A DNA stretch of 64,000 nt. Origin: Pimelobacter simplex. Its GTDB lineage: Bacteria > Actinomycetota > Actinomycetes > Propionibacteriales > Nocardioidaceae. The notes under the pieces were generated by a model. That model saw only the letters and a list, made by a program, of their open reading frames with translations, was not told the DNA's origin and made no database searches. Below, in pieces: positions 49,764-58,200 of the stretch; position 1 is the first letter of the stretch, and the number at the start of each line of letters is the position of its first letter. Made by a program: the position numbers and the translations under genes. The stretch is taken from the NCBI RefSeq assembly GCF_024662235.1, contig NZ_CP096276.1, positions 4,216,001-4,280,000 of the forward strand, written 5' to 3'.

Positions 49764-50585
49764 CTAGGGGGCGAGCAGCCGGTCGAGCACGGCGGGCAGG
49801 TCGGCGAGGGCGTCGAGCGACGCCATCCGGGCGCCGGCCTCGCGGGCGAAGCGGCGCGCCTCGTCGTCGTCCGAGGCGGGCGCGACGACGAGCAGCTCGT
49901 CGAGACCGCGGGCGGCGGGCAGCGGGTCGATGTCGTCGGTGACCCGGCAGTCCGAGAGCAGCACGGTGATCCGGCGCCGGGCCCGGGCACCGGCGAGCTG
50001 CTCGCGCGCGGCGCGCAGGGCGGCGTCGAGCGAGGTCATGCCGTGCCCGCGCAGGCCCAGCACCCGTTCGACGGTACGACGCACCGGGCTCGGCGTCCCG
50101 AGGGCGACGACGGGCTCGGCCCGGCGGTCGAAGGCGACGACGGCGAGCTCGCCCCCGGACTCGGCGGCGCGCAGCGCGCACGCCGCGGCGGCCATGGCGG
50201 CGGTCGCCAGGCGGTGCCCGTCCATCGAGCCGGAGCGGTCGACGAGCAGGCACAGCGCGGTCGCCGGTCGCTCCCACACCGAGGCGGTGAGCTCGTCGAG
50301 GGACGGCGGACGGCCCTCGCCGCGGGCCACCGCGACGGCCTCCAGCGAGGCGTCGAGGTCGAGGTCGCCGCCCCGGTCGGCGCGGGCCGGGCGCAGCCGG
50401 CCGGCGCCGATGCGCCCGTGCGGACCGCTGCGCGCGCGTTCGAGCACGAGCCGTGGCACGAGGGCCTGGACCCGGGCGCGCAGGGCCGGGTCGGTCGCGC
50501 GGCTCATCAGCGCGAGCAGCGGCAGGACGTCGTCCGGGTCCTCGGCGACGGCCGCCTCGACGGCCTCGACGTCGAGCTCGCCCAC
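49764..50585 (-). CDS. VWA (von Willebrand factor A) domain protein, MoxR partner
   Basis: 273 residues from the GTG at 50585. The VWA MIDAS motif is DRSGSM with Asp116, Ser118 and Ser120; later metal-loop residues are T-S-L-D (HGMTSLDAALR) and the DCR turn. The N-terminal ~100 residues are helical, resembling the CoxE/YehP-like helper region. Open frame with coding-like sequence (NGRAELSRNPRFEELSPEV) continues upstream to about 50700 without a usual start codon, so the true start may be a CTG or otherwise further upstream. Pairs with the MoxR ATPase to form a metal-dependent chaperone that matures or activates an enzyme complex, presumably the neighbouring dehydrogenases. Confidence 0.85.
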   Translation of the reverse strand: MGELDVEAVEAAVAEDPDDVLPLLALMSRATDPALRARVQALVPRLVLERARSGPHGRIGAGRLRPARADRGGDLDLDASLEAVAVARGEGRPPSLDELTASVWERPATALCLLVDRSGSMDGHRLATAAMAAAACALRAAESGGELAVVAFDRRAEPVVALGTPSPVRRTVERVLGLRGHGMTSLDAALRAAREQLAGARARRRITVLLSDCRVTDDIDPLPAARGLDELLVVAPASDDDEARRFAREAGARMASLDALADLPAVLDRLLAP

Positions 50586-50716
50586 CTCGGGCGAGAGCTC
50601 CTCGAAGCGCGGGTTGCGGGACAGCTCCGCGCGACCGTTGGTGCGCTCGGGTCGGCCCCGGCGGGAGCCGGGCGGAGGTGTCGGTGGGGTGCCGCCCGCC
50701 CCCGCAGGGGGCGGGC

Positions 50717-51619
50717 TCAGGCTTCCCCCGAGCGGGGCTCCTCCTCCGCACCGGCGTCCGAGGAGGACTCCGGGTCGGCACCGAAGTGCGCGACGTAGAG
50801 GTCGGTGATGACCTCCTCGGGCCGCCGGGTCGACGACTCGTCCACCCGGACCCGCCCGCTGAGCGCCACCAGCGCGGCGTCGAGGCCGGTGGCCCAGTGG
50901 TCCTCGGCGACGCCGCGGGCCCGGGCGAGCTGGTGGTTGATGCCGGCCAGGTCGATCGTGCCGCGCACCGACGAGCCGACCCGCAGCTCGGGGTGCTCGC
51001 GGGTGGCCCGGACCAGCGCGACCGCCCGGTCACGCCAGTCGTCGGAGGGCACCGGCGCGCGCTGGGCGAGGATCTGACCCTCCGCCTCGGCGGACTGGTA
51101 GCCCATCGCGATCCGGCAGGTGCGGTCGTAGACGGCGGACGACACGCGGGCGGTGCCGACGGCGTCGTACGGGTTCATCGCGGCGACGACCGCGAAGCCC
51201 GGGGCCGCGCGGACCGTGCCCAGCCGGGGGACGGCGATCTCGCGCTCGGACATCACCGTGAGCAGGGTGTTGAGGGTCTCCTCGGGCACCCGGTTGAGCT
51301 CCTCGACGTACAGCAGGCCGCCCTCACGCATCGCGGTGAGCAGCGGGCCGTCGACGAAGACGTCCGGCTGGTAGCCCCGGCTCAGCACGAGGGCCGGGTC
51401 GAAGTGGCCGACCAGCCGGGCCGGGGTCAGCTCGGCATTGCCCTCGACGAGGGCGAACGAGCGGTCCCGGCCGGCGGCGACCCGGCGCAGCAAGGTGGTC
51501 TTGCCGGTGCCGGGCGGCCCCTCGAGGACGACGTGGGCACCACTGGCCAACGCCGCCTCGAGGAGCTCGGTCTCCCGCGCGCGGTCGACGACGGCGAGCG
51601 CCGCGAGCACAGCAGTCAT
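50717..51619 (-). CDS. MoxR family AAA+ ATPase
   Basis: 300 residues. Walker A GPPGTGKT at 34-41, Walker B-like GGLLYVEELNRV, sensor 1 region VVAAMNPYDAVG and the Arg finger in SAVYDRTCRIAMGY. The lid domain follows and ends in an acidic tail. MoxR proteins with VWA partners act as chaperones, for example in methanol dehydrogenase and CO dehydrogenase maturation. It is encoded 13 bp after the Zn-alcohol dehydrogenase and before the VWA gene. Confidence 0.93.
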   Translation of the reverse strand: MTAVLAALAVVDRARETELLEAALASGAHVVLEGPPGTGKTTLLRRVAAGRDRSFALVEGNAELTPARLVGHFDPALVLSRGYQPDVFVDGPLLTAMREGGLLYVEELNRVPEETLNTLLTVMSEREIAVPRLGTVRAAPGFAVVAAMNPYDAVGTARVSSAVYDRTCRIAMGYQSAEAEGQILAQRAPVPSDDWRDRAVALVRATREHPELRVGSSVRGTIDLAGINHQLARARGVAEDHWATGLDAALVALSGRVRVDESSTRRPEEVITDLYVAHFGADPESSSDAGAEEEPRSGEA

Positions 51620-51632
51620 CGGTCCTCGACGC

Positions 51633-52745
51633 TCAGTGCTCGTGGACGACGACGCCGCGGACGTTCTTGCCGTTGAGGAGGTCGTCGTACCCCTCGTTGA
51701 CCTCGTCGAGGGTGTAGGTACGGGTGAGGATCTCGTCCAGCTTGAGGTCGCCGGACTGGTAGAGCCCGAGGATCCGCGGGATGTCGACGGTCGGGTTGCA
51801 GTCGCCGAAGAGGCTGCCGCGCAGCTCCTTGCGGAAGAGCGTGAGGATCGAGCCGGGCAGCTGGATGTTCGTCTCCTCCAGCTTGTTGAGGCCGGTCAGC
51901 ACGACCTTGCCGCCCTTGCCGACCGCGTTGAAGCCGTCGGAGACGATCTCGGAGGTCATCAGGCCGGGCGTGAGGATCGCCGAGTCGGCCATCTGGCCGC
52001 GGGTCAGGTTGGTGATCGTCTCCATCGCGAGCTCGGCGGACTCGAACGCGTGCGTGGCGCCCAGCTCCATCGCCTTCTCGCGCTTGTTGGCGAGCGGGTC
52101 GATCGCGATGACGTTCTTGGCGCCGGCCAGGGCCGCGCCCTGGACGGCGTTGATGCCGATGCCGCCGATGCCCATGACGACCACGGTCTCGCCGGCCTTG
52201 ACCTCGGCGGTGTTGACCGCGGCACCCCAGCCGGTGGGGACGCCGCAGCCGACCAGCACGGCCTTCTCGAGCGGGAGGTCGTCGTCGACCTTGACGCAGG
52301 AGTTCTGGTGGATCACGCCGTACTGGCTGAACGTGCCGAGCATGCACATCGCGCCGTACTGACCGGCGGGGCCGGTGATCGGGAAGCGCTCGCCGGGCAG
52401 GTAGCCGTCGAGGATCGTGGCGCCCATGTCACAGATCGACTGCTGGCCGTTGGCGCAGTAGCGACAGGTGCCGCAGTTGGGGATGAACGAGCACACCACG
52501 TGGTCGCCCACCTTGACCCGGGTGACGCCGGGGCCGACCTCCTCGATGATGCCGGCGCCCTCGTGGCCCAGGACCATCGGCAGCCGGGCCTCCAGGTCGC
52601 CATGGGCGATGTGGACGTCGGAGTGGCACAGACCGGCGTGCGTGTAGCGGATGAGCACCTCGCCCTCACGCGGCTTGTCGAGGGTGAGCTCCTCGATCAC
52701 GATCGGCTTGCCGGTCTCGTAGACGACTGCGGCCTTGGTCTTCAT
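51633..52745 (-). CDS. Zinc alcohol dehydrogenase, NDMA-dependent (mycothiol-type) MDR family
   Basis: 370 residues. Catalytic zinc ligands Cys40 (GLCHSDVH) and His61 (GHEGAG) with the third in LVGCGVPTGWG; the structural zinc lobe CGTCRYCANGQQSIC supplies Cys91, Cys94, Cys97 and Cys105. NAD-binding VVMGIGGIGINAVQGAALAGA. The FIPNCGTCRYC and GTFSQYGVI strings fit the actinobacterial NDMA-dependent ADH group (Rxyl_3153/TIGR03989-like), enzymes with tightly bound cofactor using an outside electron acceptor. First gene of the ADH-MoxR-VWA-ALDH-ligase block; the operator at 52818 lies 72 bp upstream. Physiological alcohol unknown. Confidence 0.93.
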   Translation of the reverse strand: MKTKAAVVYETGKPIVIEELTLDKPREGEVLIRYTHAGLCHSDVHIAHGDLEARLPMVLGHEGAGIIEEVGPGVTRVKVGDHVVCSFIPNCGTCRYCANGQQSICDMGATILDGYLPGERFPITGPAGQYGAMCMLGTFSQYGVIHQNSCVKVDDDLPLEKAVLVGCGVPTGWGAAVNTAEVKAGETVVVMGIGGIGINAVQGAALAGAKNVIAIDPLANKREKAMELGATHAFESAELAMETITNLTRGQMADSAILTPGLMTSEIVSDGFNAVGKGGKVVLTGLNKLEETNIQLPGSILTLFRKELRGSLFGDCNPTVDIPRILGLYQSGDLKLDEILTRTYTLDEVNEGYDDLLNGKNVRGVVVHEH

Positions 52746-52817
52746 CGGGTTCTCCTGTGGGGCGGTGACGGCTCGGACGTGATGCCCGACACGCTCGCAA
52801 GACCGGCCCCGGCCGAG

Positions 52818-52834
52818 TGTTCAGAAACTGGACA
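52818..52834. promoter_or_regulatory. Operator TGTTCAG-AAA-CTGGACA (site 1)
   Basis: Inverted repeat in the divergent gap between the alcohol dehydrogenase and the AcoR-like activator gene. Same arms as the 49741 site, only the 3-nt spacer differs. The rest of the 178-bp gap (52746-52923) shows no other clear feature, but the promoters for both directions must be here. Confidence 0.82.
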
Positions 52835-52923
52835 ACCCGGTACCAACCCTCCTCCGCATACTGTGACCGCGGCCACAGGGTGTGCGCCGCTGCGGGCGAG
52901 CCCCACGACCCAGGGAGTGACGC

Positions 52924-54534
52924 GTGACGACGGAGACCGATGCCCTCCGCGACCCGATCGCGCTGTCGTGGCGCCGGGCCGAGCTGGCCGGGCTCAACCC
53001 CAGCTCGGCGCTCGACCACCTGACGTACGCCGACGTCGACCACTCCGGTCCGCTCCAGGCCGCGGCCTCGCCCGTGCTCGACGAGCTCAACGAGCAGCTC
53101 GAGGGCACCATGTTCTGCACGCTGCTGGTCGACCGCGACGGGCGCGTCGCCCAGCGCTGGTGCGGCGACAACGGCTCGCGCCGGGCCTTCGACAACCTCG
53201 GCGTCGACGTCGGCGCCTCGCTGCTCGAGGAGGCCGTCGGCACCAACGCGCTCGGCACCGTGCTCGAGACCCGCACGAGCATCACCGTCAACGGCCGCGA
53301 GCACTTCGCGGTGCCGCTGCGCCGGTTCAGCTGCTACGGCCACCCGATCTTCCACCCGACGACGCGGCGGATCGAGGGCGTCCTCGACATCTCCGCGCTG
53401 ATGGAGGACGCCAGCCCGCTGCTGCCGCCGCTGGTCGCCCGCGCCGTCGCCGACATCGAGCAGCGCCTGCTCGACGGCAGCCGGGTCTCCGACAAGCAGC
53501 TCCTCGCCGCCTTCCAGGCCGCGGGCGCCCGGCGGCGCGCGGTCCTCGCGATCGGGCACGACCTGCTCATGTCCAACCAGGCCGCCGCCGACCTGCTCGG
53601 CTCGACCGACGTGGCCCTGCTGCGGATGCTCGCCACCGACGTGCGCGACGAGGCCGCGATCGACCTGACCCTGGAGTCCGGCCTGGCCGTGCGCGTCGAG
53701 GCCACCCGGGTGGGCGGTACGCGCGGCGGGGCGCTGCTCCACGTCGAGCCGCACCGCGAGCCGCGGCCGCGGCGGCCCGTGGCCGACGTACCGGTGACGC
53801 ACCTGCCGGTCCTGGTCTCCGGACCGCCCGGGTCCGGTCGCTCGACCACCGCGCGCCGGCTGGCCGACACCCAGCCGGTCACCGTGCTCAGCGCGGCGTC
53901 CGCGCTGCTCGACGGCTCCGAGGCGTGGGCGCGCGACTTCGGCGCGCTGCTGCGGGCCGGCCAGGGCACGGTCTGCGTCGACGGCGTCGACCTGCTGCCC
54001 GACGACCTGGTCGACCTCGTCGCCTCGCACGTCGCCGAGCAGCGCGCCCCCCGCCTGGTCCTCGTCTGCGGCCCGCTCGAAGGACTCACCGGACGGGCCG
54101 CCGCGCTCGCCGGCGAGTGCACCGAGCGCCGCCTGCTCACGCCGCTGGCCAGCCGGCCCCACGAGATCCCCGAGCTGGTCCGGGCGATGCTCGCCGAGCT
54201 CGGCGCCGACTCCTCGCTGCACTTCACGCCCGGCGCCCTCAGCGCGCTGTCCTCGCAGCCCTGGCCCGGCAACCTGCGCGAGCTGCGCGCCGTCGTCGAG
54301 CACGTCGTACGACGCCAGCGCACGGGCGCCGTCATCGTCGACGAGCTGCCCGAGGCCTATCGCACCCAGGAGCCCAGCCGGCACCTCGCCCCGATCGACC
54401 GCGCCGAGCGGACGGTCATCGTCGAGGCGCTGCGCGAGCACGACGGCAACAAGGTGCGCGCCGCCCAGGCACTCGGGATCTCGCGGACCACGCTCTACGC
54501 GAAGATGCGGGCCCTGCGGATCACGGTCTACTGA
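52924..54534 (+). CDS. AcoR-like (bacterial enhancer-binding type) activator lacking GAFTGA
   Basis: 536 residues from GTG. An N-terminal GAF-like sensor (~residues 30-170: CTLLVDRDGRVAQRWCGDNGSRRAFDNLGVDVGASLLEEAVGTNALGT) is followed by FSCYGHPIFHPTTRRIEGVLDIS, typical of AcoR/MimR regulators. The AAA+ region keeps Walker A (SGPPGSGRST near 300) and the helical lid (PWPGNLRELRAVVEHV), but the GAFTGA loop that contacts sigma54 is absent. The C-terminus has a Fis HTH (NKVRAAQALGISRTTLYAKMRAL). Actinobacteria lack sigma54, so it must work with ordinary sigma factors. Divergent from the alcohol dehydrogenase operon; two 17-bp inverted repeats are its likely sites. Confidence 0.88.
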   Translation: MTTETDALRDPIALSWRRAELAGLNPSSALDHLTYADVDHSGPLQAAASPVLDELNEQLEGTMFCTLLVDRDGRVAQRWCGDNGSRRAFDNLGVDVGASLLEEAVGTNALGTVLETRTSITVNGREHFAVPLRRFSCYGHPIFHPTTRRIEGVLDISALMEDASPLLPPLVARAVADIEQRLLDGSRVSDKQLLAAFQAAGARRRAVLAIGHDLLMSNQAAADLLGSTDVALLRMLATDVRDEAAIDLTLESGLAVRVEATRVGGTRGGALLHVEPHREPRPRRPVADVPVTHLPVLVSGPPGSGRSTTARRLADTQPVTVLSAASALLDGSEAWARDFGALLRAGQGTVCVDGVDLLPDDLVDLVASHVAEQRAPRLVLVCGPLEGLTGRAAALAGECTERRLLTPLASRPHEIPELVRAMLAELGADSSLHFTPGALSALSSQPWPGNLRELRAVVEHVVRRQRTGAVIVDELPEAYRTQEPSRHLAPIDRAERTVIVEALREHDGNKVRAAQALGISRTTLYAKMRALRITVY

Positions 54535-55046
54535 TCGGGCGCCTGCTCCGGGAAGTCACCGGACGCCTGGCGCACCTGGCGCAGCAGCCCGTAGGCGTCC
54601 GCCTGCTGACCCTCGTCGAGCCCCGTGATCGCGAAGTCGATCGCGGTCACCGCCTTGGTCGCCCTGCGGACCGTGGCCCGGCCCTCGGGCGTGAGCCGCG
54701 CGAGCGTACGACGGCGGTCGTCCTCGTCGGGGACCCGCTCGACGAAGCCCTGGGCCTCGAGCCGGTCGATGGCGCTCGTGACCGAGGTCGGGTGCACCAT
54801 GAGCCGCTCCCCGATCTTGCTCAGCGGCAGCGACCCGCTCTTGCTGAACAGCAGCAGCACGAGCACCTCGTAGCGCGAGAAGGTCAGCCCGAACGGCTTC
54901 AGCGCCGCGTCGAGCGCGGCGATCATCAGCTGCTGGACGCGCATCACCGAGGTCGCGAGCCGCATGGCGCTCGCGTCGCCGAAGTGTCGCTCCCACAGGT
55001 CGCCGGCGCGATCGATCGGGTCGAAGGGGAGCCGCGGGTCGGACAT
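54528..55046 (-). CDS. MarR family transcriptional regulator
   Basis: 172 residues from the ATG at 55046. Winged HTH with dimer helices: LATSVMRVQQLMIAALDAALKPFGLTFSRYEVLVLLLFSKSGSLPLSKIGERLMVHPTSVTSAIDRLEAQGFVERVPDEDDRRRTLARLTPEG. The DxDRR wing motif is kept. Divergent from icmF across 251 bp. It is a candidate binder of the palindrome TAGGACGTCCTA there, though MarR sites are usually longer with AT-rich arms; a 22-bp palindrome is compatible. The end overlaps the AcoR-like gene by 7 bp. Confidence 0.93.
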   Translation of the reverse strand: MSDPRLPFDPIDRAGDLWERHFGDASAMRLATSVMRVQQLMIAALDAALKPFGLTFSRYEVLVLLLFSKSGSLPLSKIGERLMVHPTSVTSAIDRLEAQGFVERVPDEDDRRRTLARLTPEGRATVRRATKAVTAIDFAITGLDEGQQADAYGLLRQVRQASGDFPEQAPDQ

Positions 55047-55058
55047 GGGGCAGACCCT

Positions 55059-55219
55059 AGCCTCGATCCGTGGCCGGCCGCCTACTACGCGACACCCCAG
55101 CGGCGCGCTCGCGGCGTTGCGGACGCTCACCAGTGCAACCAGGCTGCCGTCGCGCCCGCGCCTTGCGATCGCACCCCTGGAGTGCCGCTCGCTACGGCGC
55201 CCAACCACGGATCGAGGCT
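55059..55219. repeat. Palindromic repeat element in the MarR-icmF gap
   Basis: AGCCTCGATCCGTGG (55059-55073) is repeated in exact inverse at 55205-55219, with further partial arm similarity inward (around CxxGCGACAC and GCACTCCAG). The ~161-bp unit has no ORF. It looks like a MITE-like or extragenic palindromic remnant and occupies most of this intergenic gap. Confidence 0.55.
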
Positions 55220-55241
55220 GGGGGCATCCCGGCTTCCCAGA

Positions 55242-55263
55242 TTTACTAGGACGTCCTACTATT
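55242..55263. promoter_or_regulatory. 22-bp palindrome around TAGGACGTCCTA (icmF promoter)
   Basis: TTTACTAGGACGTCCTACTATT has the perfect 12-bp core palindrome TAGGACGTCCTA. It is 34 bp before the icmF ATG and matches the site before the 3-hydroxyacyl-CoA dehydrogenase gene at 45334 in 15 consecutive positions apart from one base. Confidence 0.8.
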
Positions 55264-55297
55264 GGAAGTCCAAGGACTTTGGAGGGACGACACCCAC

Positions 55298-58200
55298 ATG
55301 GCCGAGACCACGCTGCACACGCCCAAGCACCCGGTTCGCCTGGTGACCGCGTCGAGCCTCTTCGACGGGCACGACGCCTCGATCAACATCATGCGGCGCA
55401 TCTTCCAGAGCCAGGGGTGCGAGGTCGTCCACCTCGGGCACAACCGCTCGGTCGCCGAGGTGGTCGACGCCGCGATCGAGGAGGACGCCCAGGGCATCGC
55501 CGTGTCGTCGTACCAGGGCGGGCACGTGGAGTACTTCGAGTACCTCGTCCAGCTGCTGCGTGAGCGCGGCGCCGACCACGTCCAGGTCGTCGGCGGCGGG
55601 GGCGGCGTCATCGTCCCCGACGAGATCGCCCGGCTCCGCGAGTCCGGCGTCATCATCTTCTCGCCCGAGGACGGCCAGCGGATGGGCCTGCCGGGCATGG
55701 TCAACTCCGTCGTCGAGGCCTGCGACACCGACCTCTGGGAGGTCGGACCGGTCACTGCGGCCCAGGTGGTCAGCGGCGACCGTGCCGCCGTCGCCCGGGC
55801 GATCACCGGCGCCGAGACCGGCCGGCTCGACGCGGCGCTGCTCGACGAGCTGCGCGCGACGGCCGCGGCGCGCGTCGTACCGGTGCTCGGGATCACGGGC
55901 ACCGGCGGCTCCGGCAAGTCCAGCCTCACCGACGAGCTCGTCCGCCGGCTGCGCACCGACCAGGAGGACAAGGTCCGGGTCGCGGTCGTCGCCGTCGACC
56001 CCACCCGGCGCAAGGGCGGCGGCGCGCTGCTCGGCGACCGGATCCGGATGAACAGCCTCGACCTCGGCACCACCACCGGCACCCAGTGGGACCGCGACCG
56101 GGTCTACTTCCGCAGCCTCGCGACCCGCGGCGCGCACGAGGTGCCCGAGCACCTCACCGACGTGCTCACCGTGCTCAAGGCGGCCGGCTTCGACCTCGTC
56201 GTCATCGAGACCCCCGGCATCGGCCAGGGCGATGCGGCGATCGTGCCGTTCTGCGACGTCTCGCTCTACGTCATGACGCCCGAGTTCGGCGCCGCCTCCC
56301 AGCTCGAGAAGATCGACATGCTCGACTTCGCCGACGTCGTCGCGATCAACAAATTCGAGCGCCGCGGCGCGGCCGACGCGCTGCGCGACGTGGGCCGCCA
56401 GCTCGTCCGCAACCGCGAGGCCTTCGGCAAGCAGCCGACCGACATGCCGGTCTACGGCACCTCGGCCGCGACCTTCGACGACGACGGCGTCACCGCGCTC
56501 TACCAGCACCTGCGCGGCCTGCTCGCCGAGCAGGGCCTGGCCGTCGCCGAGGGCCACCTCGCGCCGGTCACGACCAAGAGCTCGACCCGCATCCAGCAGG
56601 TGCTGCCGCCCGAGCGGGTGCGCTACCTGGCCGAGATCGCCGGCTCCGTCCGCGACTACCACGCCGAGACCGACACCCTGGTCGCCCAGGCCCGTCGCGC
56701 GCAGCGCTTCGCCGCGGTCGCCGCCGAGGTCGAGGTGGCCGAGGTCGCCGAGCTCGCCGCCCAGGCCGAGCGCGACCTCCCCCGCGAGGTCGTCGAGCAG
56801 GTCGCCTCCTGGCCCGCCACCGTCGAGGCCTACCAGGAGGACACGGCCCAGAACGGCCGGATCTCCCTGTCCGGCAACCGGATCCCCCGCGTCGCCGTCC
56901 CCCAGTACGACGACCACGGCGAGCTGGTCCGCTACTGGCGGCGCGAGAACCTGCCGGGCAGGTTCCCCTTCACCGCCGGCGTCTTCCCGTTCAAGCGCGC
57001 CGACGAGGACCCGGCCCGCATGTTCGCCGGCGAGGGCGACCCGTTCCGCACCAACAAGCGGTTCAAGCTGCTCTCCGAGGGCCAGCCCGCGACCCGCCTG
57101 TCCACCGCCTTCGACTCGGTCACCCTCTACGGCCGCGACCCCGACGAGCGCCCCGACATCTACGGCAAGGTCGGCACGTCCGGCGTCTCGGTCGCCACGC
57201 TCGACGACATGAAGGCGCTCTACGACGGCTTCGACCTGCTCTCCCCCACGACGTCGGTCTCGATGACGATCAACGGCCCGGCCCCGACCGTGCTGGCGTT
57301 CTTCCTCAACACGGTGATGGACCAGGCCCGCGAGCGCGGCATCGACCCCGCCGAGGCGCTCAAGACCGTGCGCGGCACGGTCCAGGCCGACATCCTCAAG
57401 GAGGACCAGGGCCAGAACACCTGCCTGTTCTCCACGGAGTTCTCGCTGCGCTGCATGGCCGACATCCAGGAGTGGTTCATCCAGCAGCAGGTCCGCAACT
57501 TCTACTCGGTCTCGATCTCCGGCTACCACATCGCCGAGGCCGGGGCGAACCCCATCAGCCAGCTCGCGTTCACGCTCGCCAACGGCTTCACGTACGTCGA
57601 GTCCTACCTCGCGCGGGGCATGGACATCGACGACTTCGCGCCCAACCTGTCGTTCTTCTTCTCCAACGGCATGGACCCGGAGTACTCCGTGATCGGCCGG
57701 GTCGCCCGCCGGATCTGGGCGGTGGCGATGAAGGAGCGCTACGGCGCCAACGAGCGCTCCCAGAAGCTGAAGTACCACGTGCAGACGTCGGGCCGCTCGC
57801 TGCACGCGCAGGAGATGGACTTCAACGACATCCGCACCACGCTCCAGGCGCTCATCGCGATCTACGACAACGCCAACTCTCTCCACACCAACGCCTTCGA
57901 CGAGGCGGTCACCACCCCGACCGACGAGTCGGTGCGCCGGGCGCTCGCGATCCAGCTCATCATCAACCGCGAGTGGGGCCTGGCGATGAACGAGAACCCG
58001 GTCCAGGGCTCCTACGTCATCGACCAGCTCACCGACCTCGTCGAGGAGGCCGTGCTCGCCGAGTTCGACCGGATCTCCGAGCGCGGCGGCGTCCTCGGCG
58101 CGATGGAGACCGGCTACCAGCGCGGCCGGATCCAGGACGAGTCGATGCTCTACGAGCACCAGAAGCACGACGGCACGCTGCCGATCATCGGCGTCAACAC

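Noticed and set aside
55047..55297. A cobalamin riboswitch ahead of the B12-dependent icmF
   Set aside because: No B12-box like conserved motif is seen; the region holds a palindromic repeat and the TAGGACGTCC operator.
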